This document shows positions 57,851-64,000 of a stretch of DNA of 64,000 bases, one piece after another. Location: assembly GCF_030445035.2 (NCBI RefSeq), contig NC_080677.1:23633513-23697512 (forward strand), read 5' to 3'. Under the pieces are notes generated by a model, which had not been told where the DNA came from, searched no databases, and saw only the letters and a program-made list of their open reading frames with translations. This DNA is from Dasypus novemcinctus (taxonomy: Eukaryota; Chordata; Mammalia; Cingulata; Dasypodidae). Within the stretch, counting starts at the first letter, position 1; each line of letters opens with the position of its first letter. The translations under genes and the position numbers were made by a program.

Positions 57851-59084
57851 CAAATGTGTGCAATTACGGTAAAGTACCTGCTTCTGGAATGCTAACTGAG
57901 CCTCCTTCTTGCTCTTGGTATACCTGCTGCCCGACGTCTTCTGCTCTGAGGGCCTGCCCTTCCTCCTGAGGCTCCTCACCCTTTTACAGCCCCTCAGAGC
58001 TGCAGCAGGAAGATGGAAGGGCTTGCCCCTGCTTCTCAGCGGCAGCCCCCAGGCTTCCCTACAGCCTGCAGTCGGGTTTATGTTCACTGTGAGCATTTTC
58101 AGGGAAGAGCTGGAAGAAGTGCAGGTGGCTGGTCAGGAGGGGGAGGCCTGACTCCCCTCCCAGTTCAGCCATAACCAGCTGTATGTCAAGCCGCTGGAGC
58201 TCAGCTCAGCTGTGAACCAAGGGAGGTCTCTGAGGCCTCTTCTGAGCCAAATTCCCTTCCTCAGCAGAGTGTAACCAGCTCAACAAGCAACCTTCTCCCC
58301 AGAAGGTTAGTGCCCGCCTCTGTACCTTTCCACAGCCTGGACCTGTAGAACATTCTACAAGCAGAGGACTTTTGAAGTGTTGCTGTCCCACCAACCTGGT
58401 GGGTCTGAGCGACTGTCTCTGTAACTGGCTGGGACCCCACTCTGGCCTGTTCTGCATAATCAGAATAAATTAGAGGCTAAAATATTTGTCCAGACATTTC
58501 TGATCAAAAACACCCCCTTACTTTGATCTTTCAATCAAAACAAGGTATTCTCCCTGAATTCTGACGATATTGACCTTGAGCCACTTCTCAGCAGCACTGA
58601 GGTCCTGGGCTTTGTGCTCCGCCTCCATAATGTAAATAGTTATTGGCAAGTGTGGAGTTTGGCCAGGAAACCCAGACTTCAGTGATGCCAAATTGTTACC
58701 TGCCTTTTGTCTCACAGTCAGGATTTGGTTTGAGCCCTCTTACAAAGGGACATCTGAAGCATGGGGGTGCCCAGGGGTGGAGCAGTCAACCTGAATGAAC
58801 ACACTCTTTAGGAGAGATTATGGGGATCAAGCAACCTTTCTTTCAGTTCTCCTGCAAAGAGAACTAGCTCAGGAGTTTCGGCAACTCAGATTTAGCTCAT
58901 TAGGTAAGTGACTGGTCTCAAGTGATTTTGCTAAACATGGAAGACCTATCATCATCCTGCGCTGTCCTTTTGCTCAGGTTAAGGGGAGAATCCTTTCAAA
59001 CTGTCATTGTAAAACTGGAGGTATGGGAATATGCAAAATAATCTTTGTGTCTCTACCACAGGTCAGTGAGAGAGCACTGATGCA
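57851..59084. other. Low-copy DNA with one weak exon-like frame
   Basis: On the minus strand 58715-58522 is open and ends at a donor-like GTAAGG (58521-58516). The peptide shows a charged helix-like part (AAEKWLK) then IQGEYLVLIE. I do not recognise it. No other feature. Confidence 0.35.
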
Positions 59085-59565
59085 TGTCTTACTTTGTCAG
59101 AACTGCTATGACAAATACAACATACTAGTTTGTTTAAACAATGATTTATTTTCTCACAGTGTTAGAGGCAAGAAATCCAAAGCAGGGTTTTGATGGGCCC
59201 TGCTTTCTCCTGGAGTCTGTAGCATTCTGGAGCTGGCTTGCTACAATCCTTAGGGTTCCTTGCTTTGTGTCTATGCCTCTATCACATGGTATGAGCTGCC
59301 TCGTTCTTTGCTATCTTCTGACTTCTGGCTTCTGCTGACTTCTGATTTCTATTAACTTCTACATCCCAATTTCCTTGCTTATATGTATTAAGGTCCACTT
59401 TGACTCAATTTAGTCTCGTCTTAATAGGATCTTCAAAGATGAGTCCACACTTTAACTAGTAATAACATCCTCAAAGGTCCTATTTACAAATGAGTTCACA
59501 CACACAAGACTAGGGTTTAGGACCTAAATGTGCGTTTTGTGGGAGACATTATTCAATCCCCAACA
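59085..59565 (-). mobile_element. MLT1-type LTR
   Basis: 'tgtcttactttgtcagaac', 'tgctatgacaaatacaacat', 'ttttctcacagtgttagagg' and the far end 'gggagacattattcaatccc', then caaca. Reversed MLT1, sister in layout to the LTR at 19072. Confidence 0.83.
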
Positions 59566-60114
59566 AAGTTTTATTATAAGTTTTATGTTTCAGACAATTT
59601 CATTGGTTATCTCATCATGGTTAGAGAGGACTCCTATTGTTTTTTTGGGTTAGCCAAGAATCTCTTCATTTGTATTGCATGGTCCTGGTGGGACTGCTGA
59701 TTAACATATTGCCACTTCTACCCCACCCTACCTAGCCACAAGGACGGGCACCTGGCCTAAGCCAGCCAGCTCTAGTAGCCTATTTCCCTGGGCCCTGTGA
59801 TTGGTTCTGAAATGGACATTGATCCAGTTCAGGCCAACCAGAGACCATCAATGGGTTTCTGCAGCTCTCACTTTCCACTGGTTTACCAAGCTGATTTGAT
59901 TTAAGCTTGCACTACCTGCAGCCATGCTCCCTTCCTCATGATCCCCACCAGGCAGAGGATACCTATCTTCATTAGGGAGATCAGTCCTGGGGGAGAGGCT
60001 AAACCAAAGCATGGAAATATGGCTGTGAGCATAGCTTGACCACTGAATGTCCCAGTTACATCAGTTGAATTTGTTGGATTTACATTACTTGAGAACAGTT
60101 GAATTTTGACTCAG
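59566..60114. other. Possible old LTR relic, otherwise unassigned
   Basis: At about 59720-59870 'tccagttcaggccaaccaga' and 'gtgattggttctgaaatgga' look like a decayed LTR. Not firm. Confidence 0.35.
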
Positions 60115-60325
60115 ACAGGGGTAAATCCAGACATGGATTCAAATTACTAGCTGTGTGAACTTGGGCAATTCGCTCAACTTCTTTGAGCCTGTTTCCATAT
60201 CTGTAAATGGGGAAAACAGTACCCACCACACTGGATTGTTATCAAGGTTAAATGAGATAGTAAATATTAAGTACTCAGTTCAGTGGCTGATACACACTAG
60301 GCACTTAAAAATATTTGTTGAGTAA
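60115..60325 (+). mobile_element. MIR SINE
   Basis: 'actagctgtgtgaacttggg', 'tgagcctgtttccatatctg', 'gttaaatgagatagtaaat' and 'acactaggcacttaaaaata'. Confidence 0.9.
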
Positions 60326-60570
60326 TTTAAAAATTATTGGATTAATATAAGGAATATTTTCATTCTTATTTGAAAATTTCCTTCTCAAAGTGGGCCATGG
60401 TACTATGGGAGGTATATAGTTGTGGATTGGGGGTGCCAACAACCAAAGCATAAATAAACATGGCAGCTTTTTCTAGAATATCAAATTCATCAACTGAATC
60501 TTTTTATTTTAACAGAAAAAATATATTTAATGAGTAGAATTTGAAAGTCATAAGACTTCAAGATAAAAAA
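60326..60570. other. No feature recognised
   Basis: AT-rich spacer. Confidence 0.4.
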
Positions 60571-60975
60571 CAGGGAAGCAGATGTGTCTCAATTGATAGA
60601 GCGTCCACCTACCATATGGGAGAGTCCAGGGTTCGACACCCAGGGCCATCTGACCCATGTGATGAGCTGGCCCATGCGCAGTGCTGCCACATGCAAGGAG
60701 TGCTGTGCCACGCAGGGGTATCCCCGTGTAAGGGTGCCCCATGCGCAAGGAGTGCGCCCTGCAAGGACAGCTGTCCCGTGTGAAGAAAAAAAAAAGCGCA
60801 GCCCATCCAAGATTGGCACCGCACACACAGAGAGCTGATGCAGCAGGATGACTCAACAACAAAAAAGAGACGCAATTTCCTGGTGCCACTGATGGTGCAA
60901 GCAGACACGGAAGAACACACAGCAAGTGGACACAGAGAGCAGACAATGGGGGCGGGGCATAAATAAATCTTTTTT
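60571..60975 (+). mobile_element. DAS SINE, long single-headed form, full length
   Basis: Head 'gggaagcagatgtgtctcaa' with B-box ggttcgacacc, body 'cacacacagagagctgatg', and an A-rich end after 'taaataaatcttttttt'. Flanks share only gataaaa (60561-60567 and 60982-60988), so the duplication is tentative. Confidence 0.93.
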
Positions 60976-61114
60976 TAAAAAGTGATAAAATACAAGATGT
61001 CACAGGAATTCCTTGCTTGTGGAATGGGCAATGTCCCATTCCATGGACTGTGCTGTGATGGCAGGGTTTGGGAGGCACCAAGGAGAAACAGCGCAGAGCT
61101 GGGGTGGGGGATGG

Positions 61115-61215
61115 TGGTTCTAGCCAGCCTCTGGACTCCATGTGAGGCCTTGGCATACCACTTAACCTCTCTTGTTCATTTTTCTCATCCAAAAAATGAG
61201 TTTATTGTCCAAGAA
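61115..61215 (+). mobile_element. MIR fragment
   Basis: 'ggcataccacttaacctctc' and 'ctcatccaaaaaatgagttt' are the MIR centre. Confidence 0.65.
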
Positions 61216-61689
61216 TTTTCTCTAAGTTTCTCCCAGTTCCACCATCTCATCTTTGCCATGTGAGTTAGTGAACTCCTTGCCAGTAGAAGCATTCAAAGGG
61301 GACTGGATGGATTAATTTATTAGTTACAGGGTTTAACTAGTTTAGCTAACTCTACTTTTATGTCCAGTTCTATGATTCTACTCTGAGTCTTAGCCACACA
61401 CAGTGCACTAACGTATGCCTGGGATAGAAGTTTTCTAGAAGTGTGGTGTATCTTGATTTTAATGTTAGTAATTGAGTAATAGTAATACTGAATTTAATAC
61501 TAACAATATGGACATATGATAGTATGTTTAAAGCTAAAAGGAATCTAGCCAGGCCTAAACCCAAGCAGGGCATCTCTCTGGCATTTTAAGGAAGAAAAGG
61601 AGGGTTCATTAGTTATGCAAGGCTGATCTAAAGCTTTGCTTTGCTGGCTGAGTTAGAAGGAGGAAAGAGGGCTAAGACAGAGACCTTTA
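61216..61689. other. No feature recognised
   Basis: AT-rich low-copy DNA. Confidence 0.4.
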
Positions 61690-62085
61690 ATGCTTACCAA
61701 ATATCCATGTGCTCCTCCATACTTCCCAGCGCCCTTTGAGGTTGGGCAGGACCATGTGACTAGTTCTAGCCAATTGACTGTGAATGAAAGTAACATGTCC
61801 CTTCCAAGCTGATAGGAAAAAGCGTCTGAGAGACCCTCTAGCTCTCTTCTTCCCTGCCTTAAAGACTATGGAAGTCATGTTTTGAGGTGGTCGAGCCCAG
61901 GATGAGAAGAACCAGGATCCTGGAGTCTTTGTTTAAAGGAAGATGCCAGACCATGGGCCATGGTGGGCTGTGATCCTAGCTACTGTGGGAAGTCATGGAG
62001 ATTTGGGGTTGGTTATCACCAAAGTGTAACCTAGACTGTCCTGCCTGATACATGGACTAATGTTTATTGTTATATTGTTACTCTT
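61690..62085 (+). mobile_element. Old mammalian LTR (ERVL/MaLR-like)
   Basis: 'gaccatgtgactagttctag', 'ccaattgactgtgaatgaaa', 'gtaacatgtcccttccaagc' and the far end 'aacctagactgtcctgcctg'. Plus-strand copy of the type at 25140. Confidence 0.65.
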
Positions 62086-62319
62086 TCTCACCATAGATAG
62101 AACCGTTGACATACTAGCTGCAAGCAGCTAGGACCCAGAAAAATGAAAGGCTGAAGTCATTCCTACTTGACCTTCCCAAGTCTCTTCTCCTCCTGTCTTT
62201 CGTTCTCACCTTTCATCAGTTCTCTGCGCTACCTCCTAATACTTACGGTGGTTAAGTTAGAAGCAGGTTTTTAGGTATGTCTATACGTCAGTCTTTCCAC
62301 TGGTCTGAAAGCATCTTAA

Positions 62320-62408
62320 AAGTCCTTTGTTCCCTTGAGCATCAGGTACATAGCAGGTGCTCACTGAGTATCTGTTGAATGAGTGAATTAGTGAATGAAT
62401 GAATAAAG
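62320..62408 (+). mobile_element. L2 3' end
   Basis: 'catcaggtacatagcaggtg', 'ctcactgagtatctgttgaa' and 'tgaatgaatgaataaag', the L2 terminal consensus. Confidence 0.8.
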
Positions 62409-62892
62409 CTTAACAAAGGTAAAGACAGTAAGGGATTTTAAACCAGCTGTGGACTGGAGAGTCAGGCTGCCACATTAGCTGAGGGATCTAGAGCAAAGCT
62501 TCATGTCGGTTCCTGGTTCTCGTCCACCTGAGTACAGCAAAACCCCTTTTGTGGGCGATCATCCCAGGGCACATTCAGCCTCACAGCTCCTCTGGTGGTG
62601 AGTTTGCTGCTACGTCTAAAATGTGCCTGCATTTGACCTGACCGGAAAGAAGAGAAGCCTGCAGGCCTGGACTGTCTCATTGCTCTTCTTTTCACTGCAG
62701 ATTGGCCTCTTTGCCCATCGAAAAGCTGCCATAGTCTCTGTTTACAGGCTACTCCTAAACCCAAACTGCAAACCCCAGTCTTCCAGTCTCTCTTGAGCTC
62801 TCATCCCATCAATTTTCCCCTCTCACTGGGTGGAACCCGGGATTCTTTCTCCCCACTGGCAACCCCTCCTTCCTAACAGGGACAGGGGCTAG
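62409..62892. other. No feature recognised
   Basis: Low-copy DNA. Confidence 0.4.
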
Positions 62893-63055
62893 CATTTACC
62901 CACCACTTACTGAGCAGGGGCATTCTCGTGTGCTGTCTCCTGCACCCCTCACAACAGCTGAATGACGCATTTTATAGATGTGGGATCTCAGGCTTAGACA
63001 AGATAGTGATTTTCCCACAGACACTTAGCTTGCACGTGGCACAGCCTCCTTGACC
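62893..63055 (-). mobile_element. MIR SINE
   Basis: 'cacccctcacaacagctgaa', 'cattttatagatgtgggatc' and 'ttagcttgcacgtggcac', the reversed MIR. Confidence 0.75.
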
Positions 63056-63169
63056 AGACACTCTTTCCTGCTCTGCCCCCGACCCACCAAGTTACCATCC
63101 CTGCATCTCTCTTCTCCCTTTCCTCACCCAGCCCTGCTGGTTGCAGCCCTCTTTCTCTCACTCACCCAC

Positions 63170-63620
63170 TCCATTCACTCCCATCTGCCTTCTGATTTCC
63201 TGCTACACTGAAATGGCTTTTTCCAAAGTCAATGGTAACTGCAAAGGCCTGTTTTTAGTTTTTATCCTCCTTGGTCCCTGAAGTCCAACCTGCTTGGCTC
63301 CTTCTTGAAACTCCCTACTTGGCTTCCATGATGATCAATCCTCCCTCTTGATTCTTATCCTATCCCCTGACATTGGGGTCTGTCATTGGCTCCTCTCCAT
63401 CTTCTTGTCTGGCTAATTCTCAACAATTCACGCAGTGATATTCCTGGCCTCCTCTTTTCTTTCTTTCCATCTCCTCGGATAAACTAATTCATAACTTCCA
63501 TTGCCACCCCTAAGCTGATTAATCCTCAAATGTCAGGTGTCTCCTCAGCCACAGCTTCCCAGGGGCCATCTCAGGCCAAATGACTCTGAAAACCTCAAAT
63601 TTAGTATATTCCAAGTTACC
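63170..63620 (+). mobile_element. L2 LINE ORF2 fragment
   Basis: 'ccaaagtcaatggtaactgc', 'gctccttcttgaaactccct' and 'ttggcttccatgatgatcaa' correspond to the L2 reverse-transcriptase segment (family LLETLxxLGFHD; here LLETPYLASMM in a decayed frame). Many stops. Confidence 0.6.
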
Positions 63621-63764
63621 TCATTGTTCTTTTTGTGAGCATGTGTTTTTTTAAATTTTCGTCCACTAATTTTTTTGTCCCGTCTGATCTCCTCTCTCAG
63701 TATTAAGGGTGAACCCTTTGGCACTTTATAAAAATACCAGTAATAACACCGACAATAATAGCTG

Positions 63765-63915
63765 ACTTTTTCTGAACGCTTATGCCAACATAAGAGCTTG
63801 CGTACAGTATCTTCTCAATAACTCTTTCAAGTATGTACTATACCTGCCTCTATTTTACAGATGAAGTAATTGAGGCACAGAGAGCTTAAGTGACTTGTCC
63901 AAGTTCACATAGTTT
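63765..63915 (-). mobile_element. MIR SINE
   Basis: 'gcctctattttacagatgaa', 'gtaattgaggcacagagagc' and 'ttaagtgacttgtccaagtt', the reversed MIR, well preserved. Confidence 0.9.
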
Positions 63916-64000
63916 TGTAAAATTCTTAACTCCTAAAAATACTCTCTCTGGGTTCCATGAGGCAATTTGCTTTGCTCTCCTTCCTTCCCTTCAGCAGGAG

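Noticed and set aside
60548-61192. 214-codon open frame on the minus strand
   Set aside because: It mostly translates a DAS SINE backwards. Similar frames appear in the other long DAS copies (3967-4350, 32054-32374, 46307-46655), so it reflects repeat sequence and not a gene.

Overview
This window looks like non-coding DNA from a xenarthran mammal, most likely the nine-banded armadillo or a close relative. The main evidence is several copies of tRNA-derived short interspersed elements of the DAS type, which are characteristic of armadillos. They occur in three forms: a short monomer, a long single-headed form and a long double-headed form. Alongside them are a lineage-specific L1 family and older mammal-wide repeats (MIR, L2, MER5A, MLT1/MLT2 LTRs). 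I found no functional protein-coding exon, tRNA, rRNA or CRISPR array. The open reading frames are short and mostly fall in repeats, so the window is intergenic or lies inside a large intron.

Region by region: 1-3210 is a minus-strand L1 with a recognisable 5' end, a broken ORF1 and a piece of ORF2 joined straight to ORF1. A DAS fragment follows, then a large LTR (3952-4906) interrupted by a DAS element with a perfect target-site duplication, and an MLT2 LTR (6653-7107). From 7.1 to 16.1 kb the DNA is mostly low-copy with MIR and MLT1 relics. Between 16.1 and 20.4 kb there is a dense cluster: MLT1-type LTR, L2, L1 3' end, a processed pseudogene of AIDA (17082-18394), a short DAS monomer, another LTR and a double-headed DAS element. 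From 20.4 to 22.2 kb the DNA is mostly repeat-free and includes a TAAT-rich segment and a small CpG-rich patch, the best candidate regulatory stretch here. From 22.3 to 33.8 kb there are L1 3' UTR pieces, many MIRs and MER5A copies, and one MIR split by a DAS element. From 34 to 53 kb the DNA is mainly low-copy with scattered MIR/L2/MER5A, two CTCF-like motifs near 44.3-44.6 kb and more DAS insertions. From 53 to 64 kb there is a large L1 3' portion, an old L1 split by an MLT1 LTR, further LTRs, a DAS element and an L2 ORF2 fragment.

No genes work together here; the biology is layered retrotransposition. L1 machinery presumably mobilised the DAS SINEs and the AIDA mRNA, and the target-site duplications and nesting give a relative order of events. 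Repeat family names come from remembered consensus sequences, not a database search. Class is more reliable than subfamily, and element edges without a visible duplication are good to about 10-30 bases.
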